Under the pieces are notes generated by a model. That model saw only the letters and a list, made by a program, of their open reading frames with translations, ran no database searches and had not been told where the DNA came from. A stretch of 64,000 bases of DNA from CALJDF01 sp038121105 (GTDB taxonomy: Bacteria; Pseudomonadota; Alphaproteobacteria; SHVP01), in NCBI GenBank assembly GCA_038121105.1, contig JAYONB010000004.1, forward strand, positions 214,568 through 278,567. Reading direction: 5' to 3'. Every line of letters starts with the position of its first letter. Positions within the stretch are counted from its first letter, which is position 1. Below, in pieces: positions 18,101 to 25,773 of the stretch. Made by a program: the position numbers and the translations under genes.

Positions 18101-19105
18101 TTGTACCGCTTTCTCGCTCTTTCTTTCACATTCCTGGTCCTGATGACGGCGCCAGCCGCGGCGCAGTTGGCGGACGTCTGGCCCGATGTCGCGGGAACCC
18201 GGGGCGTCCCCGTTTCGTTTCCGAGTTCGAGCCCGTTTACGGTGCGTGATCTAGGCCGTGCCGACGTCCCGTCGACGCAAGCGAAGGCCACGCTTTTCTT
18301 ACCGGAAGATCGCGGCCAACCGGTTCCCGCCGTGATCTTGTTGCATGGCGCGGGCGGCGTATTGGGCGCGCGGGAGATGACCTACGGCGCACAGTACGCG
18401 GCAATGGGCGTGGCGGCGCTTGTAATCGACGTTTTTGGGGCGCGGCGCGATCGGGCGGTCGGCTTTGTGAACCGTTTGATCGAGATCACCGAAGCGATGT
18501 CGCTGGCTGATGCCTATGCCGGCCTTGCGTATTTCGCCGAGCGCGGAGACATCGATCCGGCACGGGTAGCGTTGATTGGGTTTTCTTATGGTGGAATGGC
18601 GACAACCTATGCGGCCCATGCCCAAGTCGCCGAAGCCTTTGCGCAAGACGGGCATCGGTTCGCGGCGCATGTTGCCTATTATGCGCCCTGTATCGCCCGC
18701 TTTGTCGATGTGCGATCGACCGGCGCGCCGATCTTGTTTGTTTCCGGTGAGCGTGATGCGATCGTCGATCCCGACCGGTGCGCCGAGGTGGATGGTGATC
18801 TTGAGGCCGGTGGCGCCGTCGTGCGGCGCATCGCCTATCCCGACGGCGCGCACCAGTGGGACGGATTCTTTGCGGCCGAGCGCATGATCGGACGAAACCT
18901 GGCGCCCTGCCGCTTCCAAGTAATGCCCAACGGCAGCGTGACCGATCTGCGGACCGGTCTACCGATGGCAAACCGATGGCTACGGGGCGTCGCACTTGCG
19001 CTTTGCGTGGGGCGGGAAGGCTATCTCATAGGTAGAGACGACGCGGTACGGGCTCGGTCCAACCGCGACGTTGCCGCTTTCCTCAATCCCCTTCTGTTTC
19101 CCTAG
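18101..19105 (+). CDS. Secreted dienelactone-hydrolase-like alpha/beta hydrolase
   Basis: A 334-residue protein with a Sec signal peptide (MYRFLALSFTFLVLMTAPAAAQ, cleavage near residue 22). It starts at TTG; an in-frame ATG at 18143 would cut the signal, so TTG is preferred. Nucleophile Ser162 is in G-F-S-Y-G-G, the oxyanion segment is L-L-H-G-A-G-G, a late acidic residue sits in S-G-E-R-D-A-I-V-D, and His is in D-G-A-H-Q-W-D-G-F. Classic dienelactone hydrolase has Cys as nucleophile; this one has Ser, so esterase or lipase-type activity outside the inner membrane is likelier. Confidence 0.82.
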   Translation: MYRFLALSFTFLVLMTAPAAAQLADVWPDVAGTRGVPVSFPSSSPFTVRDLGRADVPSTQAKATLFLPEDRGQPVPAVILLHGAGGVLGAREMTYGAQYAAMGVAALVIDVFGARRDRAVGFVNRLIEITEAMSLADAYAGLAYFAERGDIDPARVALIGFSYGGMATTYAAHAQVAEAFAQDGHRFAAHVAYYAPCIARFVDVRSTGAPILFVSGERDAIVDPDRCAEVDGDLEAGGAVVRRIAYPDGAHQWDGFFAAERMIGRNLAPCRFQVMPNGSVTDLRTGLPMANRWLRGVALALCVGREGYLIGRDDAVRARSNRDVAAFLNPLLFP

Positions 19106-19194
19106 GGCTTTGTCCTCGCCCGCCGCTTGACGCAACGCCGACAGGCTCTATCAATGGCGGGAACAAAACACGCCATTCAGGGGACGGACACGAG

Positions 19195-20409
19195 ATGACC
19201 GGCACAACTCAGGGCCGTAGACCGCTTGAAGGTCTGCGTGTGATCGATTGCGCAACATTTATTGCGGGGCCCTTTTGTGCGACCCAACTCGCCGAATTCG
19301 GCGCGGAGGTTATCAAGGTCGAGTTGCCCGGCACGGGGGATCCGGTGCGCAAGTTCGGTTCCAAAACCGATTGTGGCGAGACCCTGGTGTGGCTGAGCGA
19401 GGGCCGCAACAAAAAGTCGATCACGCTCGACCTAAGGAAACCCGAAGGTGCGGCGCTATTCAAGAAACTAGTGGCCAAGGCCGACGTGCTGGTCGAGAAC
19501 TTCCAACCCGGCACGCTTGAGAAATGGGGTTTGGGCTGGGATGTCTTGAAAGAAGCCAACGCCCGTCTCGTCATGGTACGGATTTCAGCCTACGGACAGA
19601 CCGGCCCCTATAGCCCGAAGCCCGGCTTCGGGCGCATTGCCAACGCCTTCGGCGGCATTTCCTTCCTGGCCGGATTTCCCGATCGCCCACCTGTGACGCC
19701 TGGATCGGCGACGTTGGCCGACTATATGGCGGGGATCTACGGTGCCTTGGGCGCCATGTTCGCTTTGAAAGCGCTGGAGCAAACCGGCGAGGGGCAAGTT
19801 GTCGACATCGGGCTTTATGAGCCGATCTTCCGAATTCTAGACGAGTTGGCGCCGGCGTTTGATAAATTCGGCAAGGTGCGCCAACGGATGGGGCCGGGCA
19901 CCGTCAACGTCGTCCCGCACAGCCACTACCCGACCAAAGACAATCGATGGATCGCCATCGCCTGTACCAACGACAAGATTTTTGGCCGTTTGGCGGCGGT
20001 GATGGGCCGCGACGATGTGACGGGCGATGGGATCTACGGCACGTTGGCCAAGCGCGAAGCTGTGCGGGCGGAAGTTGACCAATTCGTGACGGATTGGACC
20101 ATGCAGCACGACCGAGCCGACATCATTGCCATGTGTACCGAAGGTGAGGTGCCGTGTGGGCCGGTGTTCTCGATCGACGAGATTTTTGAAGATCCTCAGT
20201 ACGCGGCCCGTGAAAACATCAAAGAGGTCGCCGATCCGCGGATCGGCACGCTCAAGGTGCCGAACGTGGTGCCGCGTCTCACCAAGACACCCGGAGGTAT
20301 CGACCATCTCGGTCCCTCGCTGGGCCAGGACAGCGAAAACGTGCTGGAGGGTTTGCTGGGCTTGAGTTCAAGCGATATTGAGAAATTACGTGATCAGGGC
20401 GTGATTTAA
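19195..20409 (+). CDS. CaiB/BaiF-type CoA-transferase (family III)
   Basis: A 404-residue class-III CoA-transferase. N-terminal G-P-F-C-A-T-Q-L-A-E-F-G-A-E-V-I-K-V-E is the CoA-binding signature, and Asp176 in A-D-Y-M-A-G-I-Y is the catalytic aspartate that forms the CoA-thioester intermediate. Transfers CoA between carboxylic acids such as carnitine, formate/oxalate or aryl-succinate; the acceptor is not readable. Monocistronic in appearance, with a short intergenic region before a TPR gene. Confidence 0.92.
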   Translation: MTGTTQGRRPLEGLRVIDCATFIAGPFCATQLAEFGAEVIKVELPGTGDPVRKFGSKTDCGETLVWLSEGRNKKSITLDLRKPEGAALFKKLVAKADVLVENFQPGTLEKWGLGWDVLKEANARLVMVRISAYGQTGPYSPKPGFGRIANAFGGISFLAGFPDRPPVTPGSATLADYMAGIYGALGAMFALKALEQTGEGQVVDIGLYEPIFRILDELAPAFDKFGKVRQRMGPGTVNVVPHSHYPTKDNRWIAIACTNDKIFGRLAAVMGRDDVTGDGIYGTLAKREAVRAEVDQFVTDWTMQHDRADIIAMCTEGEVPCGPVFSIDEIFEDPQYAARENIKEVADPRIGTLKVPNVVPRLTKTPGGIDHLGPSLGQDSENVLEGLLGLSSSDIEKLRDQGVI

Positions 20410-20542
20410 TCGTGGCAGAATTGAAACCACTCGCGGGTATGGGGTGTACTGGTTGTTAGAGACGACCTCGGACGCGCTGAGGGAACAAAGTTGGCTACGA
20501 AGCGTTAGCTCCACGACGGTTTTGATAAGAAGGATGTTTGAG

Positions 20543-21010
20543 ATGAAAGCGATTGCAGCCTTTTTCGGCGTGATGGCAATGGCGCTGATGCTGAGCACCG
20601 GGGCCGCCGAGGCCATGAGCGATTCAGGTGCCAAGAAAAGCAGCCACCCCGACTGGGACAAGGCCGTGAACGCCCTTGACCTCAAAGACTACGAGGCGGC
20701 GTTGCCGCTCTTGGCCAACGTCATCAAGAGCGAGCCGGAAAACCCGGACGCACAGAATCTCACCGGTTTCGCCTATCGCATGCTCAAGAACTACGAGATG
20801 GCGTTTAGTCACTACGAGCGGGCGCTGGAAATCGACTCCAAACACAAGGGCGCGCACGAATACATCGGTATTTCTTATCTGGAAACCAACCAGCTTGAAA
20901 AAGCCGAGGAGACGCTCGCATCGCTGAAAAAGCTATGCGCTTTCTGCGCGGAACGTCGTTCGCTGGATGGCGCTGTGAAATCCTACAAACGCGCGAACAA
21001 GTCGAGCTAA
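20543..21010 (+). CDS. Exported TPR protein
   Basis: A 155-residue protein with a cleavable signal (MKAIAAFFGVMAMALMLSTGAAEA, about residue 24). AGAAGG lies nine bases before this ATG, so I prefer it to upstream in-frame starts. Two or more tetratricopeptide-like helix pairs follow, with A-L-P-L-L-A-N-V-I-K, Y-R-M-L-K-N-Y-E-M-A and H-Y-E-R-A-L-E-I-D-S-K-H-K-G-A. The C-terminus carries two cysteines in L-C-A-F-C-A-E-R. Probably a periplasmic protein-interaction module; partner unknown. Confidence 0.8.
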   Translation: MKAIAAFFGVMAMALMLSTGAAEAMSDSGAKKSSHPDWDKAVNALDLKDYEAALPLLANVIKSEPENPDAQNLTGFAYRMLKNYEMAFSHYERALEIDSKHKGAHEYIGISYLETNQLEKAEETLASLKKLCAFCAERRSLDGAVKSYKRANKSS

Positions 21011-21100
21011 CGACCGCAACCCCTTAGCTTTGCCTTCGAAGCGAGACGCGATATAACGCGTCAGGCGCCGCACTTTGTCGCGCGCGACGTGAGGTGAGTC

Positions 21101-22207
21101 GTGTATCGAACTGGAATCGCATTAGCGGGCGCGATCATGCTGGTATCGTCTGCCGCGGTCGCGGCGGACATGGGTTCGGCTTACGTTTCCGGTGCCCTCG
21201 GTATGGCAGCGACCGACGATGTCGACGCAAACTCCAATACCTTCCTTGCCCCTATCGATACTGAAACTGGCCGGGCCGGATTTGTCGCGATCGGACGCCA
21301 TTTTGGCGAGATGGTTCGTGGTGAAATCGAACTTGCGCACACCCAACACGATGTCGACCAGATTGGCGGCACACAAGCGAGCGGCGACGTTGAAACCCTC
21401 GCGTTGGGGGGCAACCTCCTTTTTGATTTCCACCTTTCTGGCGAGATCACGCCATATGTTGGGCTTGGCGCCGGGATGGTGCGGGTCTCGTTGGACGACG
21501 TAACGCCTGTCGGGGGCTCGACGGTGGATGACAGCGCCACGGTGCCGTATTTGCAGGGCATCGCCGGTGCCGCCTATGCGATCAATGATCGTCTCACCCT
21601 ATTCGGTGATTTGCGCTTTCGCGCCACCCAACGGCTTGATCTAGCAACACGGGCGGGCACTGCCGTCTCGCCGAACCTGTCAGACCGTCGGGTCATGGTC
21701 GGGTTGCGGTGGCGGATAGGCGGGCCGCGGGAAAAAGTGCGTGCGATGCCTGCGGTGGCGCCTCACGCCCAGGCGGCAGCCCCTAAGAGAGCCGCCCCGG
21801 CGCCAACCCCCAAAGCCACACCGGCCCCAACGAAACCGACCGCGACCGATACCGAGGCCCAACGCCTCGCCGAAATTCCCCGAGAATATCTGGTGTTCTT
21901 CGATTGGGATCGCGCCGATATCACTTCCGAGGCGGGCGATATCATCCGTGCGGCGGCGGCGAATGCGAAGGCGCTCAAAACGGTCCGTCTGACGGCCATC
22001 GGGCATGCCGACCGTTCCGGGCCAGACCCCTACAACCAACGGCTATCGCAACGCCGGGCAGAGGCCGTTCGTGATGTATTGATTAGCGAAGGTGTGCCGG
22101 CGGGCGAGATTGAAATCTTTGCGCGCGGCGAGAGCGAGCCGCTGGTGCAGACGCCGGACGGCGTCCGCGAACCTCGCAACCGCCGTGTCCAAATTATTCT
22201 AAACTAG
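21101..22207 (+). CDS. OmpA-family outer membrane protein
   Basis: A 368-residue protein starting at GTG after GAGGTGAG. Signal peptide about 22 residues, then an OmpA/OprF-like eight-strand beta-barrel (residues about 25-210, alternating hydrophobic strands, F-D-F-H-L-S-G-E-I-T-P-Y-V-G-L-G-A-G). A Pro/Ala/Lys linker at about 215-250 is followed by a C-terminal peptidoglycan-binding OmpA domain with F-F-D-W-D-R-A-D-I-T, G-H-A-D-R-S-G and N-Q-R-L-S-Q-R-R-A. It anchors the outer membrane to the cell wall. Converges with the next gene through a shared CTAG. Confidence 0.92.
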   Translation: MYRTGIALAGAIMLVSSAAVAADMGSAYVSGALGMAATDDVDANSNTFLAPIDTETGRAGFVAIGRHFGEMVRGEIELAHTQHDVDQIGGTQASGDVETLALGGNLLFDFHLSGEITPYVGLGAGMVRVSLDDVTPVGGSTVDDSATVPYLQGIAGAAYAINDRLTLFGDLRFRATQRLDLATRAGTAVSPNLSDRRVMVGLRWRIGGPREKVRAMPAVAPHAQAAAPKRAAPAPTPKATPAPTKPTATDTEAQRLAEIPREYLVFFDWDRADITSEAGDIIRAAAANAKALKTVRLTAIGHADRSGPDPYNQRLSQRRAEAVRDVLISEGVPAGEIEIFARGESEPLVQTPDGVREPRNRRVQIILN

Positions 22208-22701
22208 TTCGTCGCGGTCTGAAGCCGCGTGAGGCGGCCCTGCGGGAGGGGCATCGACGCGCGGTCGCTGGCGAAAGCGACAAGGTGCCGCTGGGGTAGT
22301 CGAAGAACTTGCGTGAACAAGTCCTGGGCATCGCGGCAATACCGCGTGCCGAGTGTCAGGCGACGTTGGGATTCCTGATTGGCCAGTCGGGTGAGGAACG
22401 CGTCAAGTTTGGGAACCGCATGCCTGGCACCGTGGCGGGAGACGAACAGCGCTTTAAGCTGTCGGCCCGAGGACACCAACTCACCCTCAAAACGACGCAC
22501 GAAGGCGTTGTAACGCGCTTGCTGGTCGCAATAGAGCGCCGAAACCATCAATTCAGTTTGAAGCTTTCTGGTGTGGACCGAGGTGTGATCGAGCGCCTCG
22601 CTCGCTGTCGCACCGCCAACGATCGTTCCGCTGGAGATCGCGAGGGCACCCGCGACCAAAAGACCCACAACACCAAAACGTCGAACCACAAAATCCCCCA
22701 C
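22204..22701 (-). CDS. Unrecognised exported protein (165 aa)
   Basis: No family recognised. The N-terminus (M-G-D-F-V-V-R-R-F-G then about 20 hydrophobic residues, ending near G-A-T-A-S-E) is a signal peptide or anchor. The rest is a soluble, Arg-rich, helical domain with two cysteines about 65 residues apart (A-L-Y-C-D-Q-Q-A-R-Y and T-R-Y-C-R-D-A-Q), which could form a disulfide in the periplasm. The composition and the helix with Q-Q-A-R-Y-N-A-F-V suggest a small periplasmic helical bundle. Nothing in the context gives a function. Confidence 0.6.
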   Translation of the reverse strand: MGDFVVRRFGVVGLLVAGALAISSGTIVGGATASEALDHTSVHTRKLQTELMVSALYCDQQARYNAFVRRFEGELVSSGRQLKALFVSRHGARHAVPKLDAFLTRLANQESQRRLTLGTRYCRDAQDLFTQVLRLPQRHLVAFASDRASMPLPQGRLTRLQTATN

Positions 22702-22821
22702 GGACCTGTCTCGCCCTCATGACTTATCGCATCGCGGAGGGGTGGGCACAAGTTCTGATTTCTTACCTCAAATTAGAGGCATATCTATCGGGTTTTACTA
22801 CAAAATATTGATTTTAGGGGT

Positions 22822-23643
22822 TCAGAGGTCGGTCAGGAGACTGGCGGCAACGGCAGCCAAAACCACGAGTCCCGAGACCGCGGCGAGGACGAAAGGCTCC
22901 ACGGCTTTACCGGCACGACTGCTGAAGGCGGGCAGTCGAAAGATCTTATCGGCGAAAAACACCAAGACCAAGATCGCGAGGCTCAATCGGTTGGCGGCTC
23001 CGCTGATGGTAGCGGCCGCGCCAAACACCAACACGGTGGCGGCGATCCCAATCATAAGCCCGGCGCCGCCCGCAAACCGTTGCTTGGGCCAATTCCACGC
23101 GAAGTAGACGGCGACCGCTGCACTTGCGCTGAGGGCCACACCGGCCACGTCCTTTTCGCCGGCGAGGAGCAAAACCAAGCCAATCCCGAGAGCTGCCATG
23201 GCCAAGAGGACGATCGGAGTCGTGGTGGTCTGATCGAAATCCGAGAAGCTGAACGAAATCACCGCGATCGCCACGAAACAAAGACCAAAGATGGCCGTTT
23301 CGGCGGTGAAAGTGCCGCCGATGTGAGGGTTTGTCAGCCAGATAAGCGCCAATAGTGGCGCAGCGATGATCAACGTTCTCAACAGCGGCCGAACGCCCTG
23401 GAAAAGCAGGTCGGTGGCGAAACCAATCAGGACTAGACCGGCAATCACGAGCACAAGGGGATCGCCCCAAAGTGCGTTCGGGTCTCGTCCCAATGCGTAG
23501 CTGACCAAAACGGCGACGCCGGTCCCCGTACTGGCGATTTTGGGGCCGATGGCCGGCCCCGCCACCAGCCGGATCAACCCAATGGCCGCTAGAGCCAGGA
23601 TCGCAGGGATCGCGCCAAACTGAATCCACTGATTGTCGAGCAT
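22822..23643 (-). CDS. Unrecognised polytopic membrane protein (273 aa)
   Basis: Hydropathy by eye gives about eight or nine transmembrane helices, with short loops and few charges, and helix-breaking Gly/Pro pairs such as A-G-P-A-I-G-P. I recognise no transporter or enzyme signature. ATG start follows the stop of the upstream small membrane protein by 68 bases, with an intrinsic terminator between, so it may be expressed at a lower level from read-through or a separate promoter. The 120 bases on its 3' side are AT-rich and contain no gene I can see. Confidence 0.6.
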   Translation of the reverse strand: MLDNQWIQFGAIPAILALAAIGLIRLVAGPAIGPKIASTGTGVAVLVSYALGRDPNALWGDPLVLVIAGLVLIGFATDLLFQGVRPLLRTLIIAAPLLALIWLTNPHIGGTFTAETAIFGLCFVAIAVISFSFSDFDQTTTTPIVLLAMAALGIGLVLLLAGEKDVAGVALSASAAVAVYFAWNWPKQRFAGGAGLMIGIAATVLVFGAAATISGAANRLSLAILVLVFFADKIFRLPAFSSRAGKAVEPFVLAAVSGLVVLAAVAASLLTDL

Positions 23644-23659
23644 AGGGCTAGAAGCGGAA

Positions 23660-23690
23660 AAGCCCGGTCCTGACGAGCAGGGCCGGGCTT
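23660..23690 (-). terminator. Intrinsic terminator after the 77-residue membrane protein
   Basis: Near-perfect hairpin AAGCCCGG...CCGGGCTT with an internal pair of unpaired bases and a 9-base loop, followed on the minus strand by CTTTTCC. Ends about 20 bases past the small gene. Confidence 0.65.
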
Positions 23691-23711
23691 CCCAAAGGAA
23701 CTAAATGGCGG

Positions 23712-23945
23712 CTATTTCGACATGCCGCGGAACAAATACAGAATGATGCCCAAGGTGATCAGGCCGACGAGGCCGTTTGCACCAAGCAAATTGATGAGAT
23801 CCATCAAGTTGTCGACCACACTACCGAACCACGGAAGGTTTGGCCCTACGAGGATTTGGGCGGCCACCGCGAGCGGAATGAGCACGAGGACCACTCCGAC
23901 GAGTTGGCTTACCCAAGCTCGGACTTTGTCAAACATATCAGGCAT
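23712..23945 (-). CDS. Small two-helix membrane protein (77 aa)
   Basis: A 77-residue protein with two hydrophobic stretches (about residues 10-32 and 52-72) connected by a short loop N-L-P-W-F-G-S-V-V-D. Start ATG has AAGGGGG six bases upstream, a strong ribosome site; the upstream extension is unsupported. C-terminus L-F-R-G-M-S-K. Resembles small holin-like or stress-type membrane proteins by topology only. Its strong SD and terminator suggest high expression. Function unknown. Confidence 0.6.
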   Translation of the reverse strand: MPDMFDKVRAWVSQLVGVVLVLIPLAVAAQILVGPNLPWFGSVVDNLMDLINLLGANGLVGLITLGIILYLFRGMSK

Positions 23946-24268
23946 GTTTTCCCCCTTATAAGGATTGGTACATGGCTGCAAAGGTTCTCGGGGGCGAGAT
24001 TGTGCATAGATGTAGTGGCTTGTCCACTAGATTTAGTTTTCCGCAAGTTAAATGGCTGAAATCTGCGAAAATTATTGAGTATTTTGGTAGTTAGCGGGTA
24101 GGTCATCTTGCTGCTTATCTGACCAGACAGATGATTAGTATGGCCTAACTGCCATGAACCTCGGCCTTTATTTGATGCCCATTTCAATGCAATTGGCGGC
24201 GAGGAATGACTGAGAGAAGGGGCGATCCGATCGGGACTTGAGCGACCGGTGGCCGGCACCAAAGACGG
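23946..24268. other. Intergenic stretch, AT-richer, no gene seen
   Basis: 323 bases upstream of the small membrane-protein gene and downstream of the flavin reductase. GC is visibly lower than the surroundings. It holds a 6-base inverted repeat TAGTGG...CCACTA (24013-24029), which could be a leader or operator element of the small gene. I see no open frame with coding character and no tRNA. Confidence 0.5.
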
Positions 24269-24802
24269 CTATGAAAAGCGTCTGAATTCCCCGGAGTGGA
24301 AGAGCAGGGGGTCAAGGGCTTGGTTCACATAACGCTCGACCGCCCCGAGGATGATCTCATGATCGCCGCCCGGATAGCGGGCATCGACCCGACATTCCAT
24401 ATAGGCGACGCATCCCTCGAGGAGCGGAACGCCTTCAAGCCCGCCATGCCAGGCAACACCGGAAAATTTGTCGGCGCCGGTCTTGGCGAATCGCAGCGCT
24501 AGGTTTTCCTGGTTGGCTTCCAAGACGTTGACGGCGAAGGCCTTGCCTTCGGTAAAGGCCGGCCCGCTCATGGAGGTTTTGGCGATGCTCCAGAGGATGA
24601 GCGGCGGGGCCAACGATACAGAGGTGAACGAGTTGCAGGTGACACCAAGCAGGGCGCCGCCGTCGTCGACCGTGGTAATGATGGCGACGCCGGTGGCGAA
24701 CTGCCCCAGCATGTCGCGCAGGCGGCGGCGCGACCGACTGTCTGCTCCAGCCGTTTCGCGCTCGGGTACGGCGGCGTTGGTTCTCTTGGTATCAGCGTTC
24801 AC
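24269..24802 (-). CDS. Flavin reductase-like domain protein
   Basis: A 177-residue FMN-binding split-barrel protein of the flavin reductase family (HpaC/DszD type). After a charged, disordered N-terminus (residues 1-30) come L-G-Q-F-A-T-G-V-A-I-I-T-T, G-V-T-C-N-S-F-T-S-V-S-L-A-P-P-L-I-L-W and F-A-V-N-V-L, the family core. It supplies reduced flavin to a partner monooxygenase, which is not in the neighbourhood. Divergent from an IclR regulator, a common arrangement for autoregulated catabolic genes. Confidence 0.88.
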   Translation of the reverse strand: MNADTKRTNAAVPERETAGADSRSRRRLRDMLGQFATGVAIITTVDDGGALLGVTCNSFTSVSLAPPLILWSIAKTSMSGPAFTEGKAFAVNVLEANQENLALRFAKTGADKFSGVAWHGGLEGVPLLEGCVAYMECRVDARYPGGDHEIILGAVERYVNQALDPLLFHSGEFRRFS

Positions 24803-24877
24803 CAGGACACCCGCAACAAAAAAAGACCGACATCGAGTGGCATGCCGGAACCGCGTGGATCAAGCCCATTTTTTGGT

Positions 24878-24888
24878 TATACCGTATA
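24878..24888. promoter_or_regulatory. TATAC-C-GTATA dyad between flavin reductase and IclR regulator
   Basis: Perfect 5-base inverted repeat around a single C in the 185-base divergent region. Candidate operator for the IclR protein encoded next door, or a -10-like element. Confidence 0.3.
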
Positions 24889-24987
24889 GGGGCTGGGCCA
24901 CGCTCTTGTTCGCATTGCGATCATGTGATTTGTTCGTATGGTGGTCAATTAAACCTCGCGCCTAAGGCCCGCCACCAACATAACCAA

Positions 24988-25773
24988 ATGACACAGTTTC
25001 GTCCCGTTCGATCGCTGGTTCGTGGCTTGGATATTCTCCAGGCGTTGAACCGTCGCAATGGCGCTACGGTGACCGAGGTGGCGGAAGACACGTCGTTGTC
25101 GCGTGGCACAGTTTACCGGATGCTCGAGACCCTCCGCGAGGCGGGTTACGTTTTCCGCGATGGTGCCGATGCCCGTTACAGATTGACGATCATGGTGCGC
25201 GGACTCAGCGATGGATTTAGCGACGAGTCCTGGGTGTCTGAAATCGCCAAGCCGCGGATCGAGGCGCTCTGCCAAAAGGTGGTGTGGCCCATTGCCATCG
25301 CCACGATCCACGGCACCACGATGCTGGTTCGCGAGACAACCGATAAGAACTCGCCGCTGGTTCTTCGGCGTATTAGCGGTGGGTTTCGGGTCCCGATCCT
25401 CGCGACGTCTGCGGGACAGGCTTATCTGGCCTATTGCCCCGAGGAACAACGCGAAACCCTTTTGGATGTCCTGTCGCGATCTGACTCGCATCCCTCCGAC
25501 ATGATGGCCCGAAACCCGAGACTAACTCGAAAAATCCTCGGCGAAGTGCGTGACCGAGGCTATGCGACAACAACCCGGCCGCATCTCAACGACAGTGCGA
25601 TCGCGGTGCCGGTACGCCCGCACGGTCGCGTCGTGGCCGCGATCAGCATGCGCTATATCTACAGCGCCATGCCGGTGTCGACAGCGGTCGAAAAGTACTT
25701 AGGGGATCTCCAGGCTACGGCCCAAGACATCGCCGCGGCGTTCGAAGAAAAAAGCCAGCTTCAAGGGGGCTAG
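24988..25773 (+). CDS. IclR-family transcriptional regulator
   Basis: A 261-residue IclR regulator. N-terminal winged helix (R-S-L-V-R-G-L-D-I-L-Q-A-L-N, then T-V-T-E-V-A-E-D-T-S-L-S-R-G-T-V-Y-R-M-L) and a C-terminal GAF-like effector domain with S-A-G-Q-A-Y-L-A-Y-C. These dimers repress or activate catabolic operons on binding an aromatic or small acid. Start chosen at the ATG giving MTQFRPVRSL; a longer frame lacks similarity. Likely target: the divergent flavin reductase and itself. Ends in a 4-base overlap with the convergent gene. Confidence 0.9.
   Translation: MTQFRPVRSLVRGLDILQALNRRNGATVTEVAEDTSLSRGTVYRMLETLREAGYVFRDGADARYRLTIMVRGLSDGFSDESWVSEIAKPRIEALCQKVVWPIAIATIHGTTMLVRETTDKNSPLVLRRISGGFRVPILATSAGQAYLAYCPEEQRETLLDVLSRSDSHPSDMMARNPRLTRKILGEVRDRGYATTTRPHLNDSAIAVPVRPHGRVVAAISMRYIYSAMPVSTAVEKYLGDLQATAQDIAAAFEEKSQLQGG

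Noticed and set aside
18101..19105. Classic dienelactone hydrolase.
   Set aside because: The nucleophile is Ser, not Cys, and the protein has an export signal.
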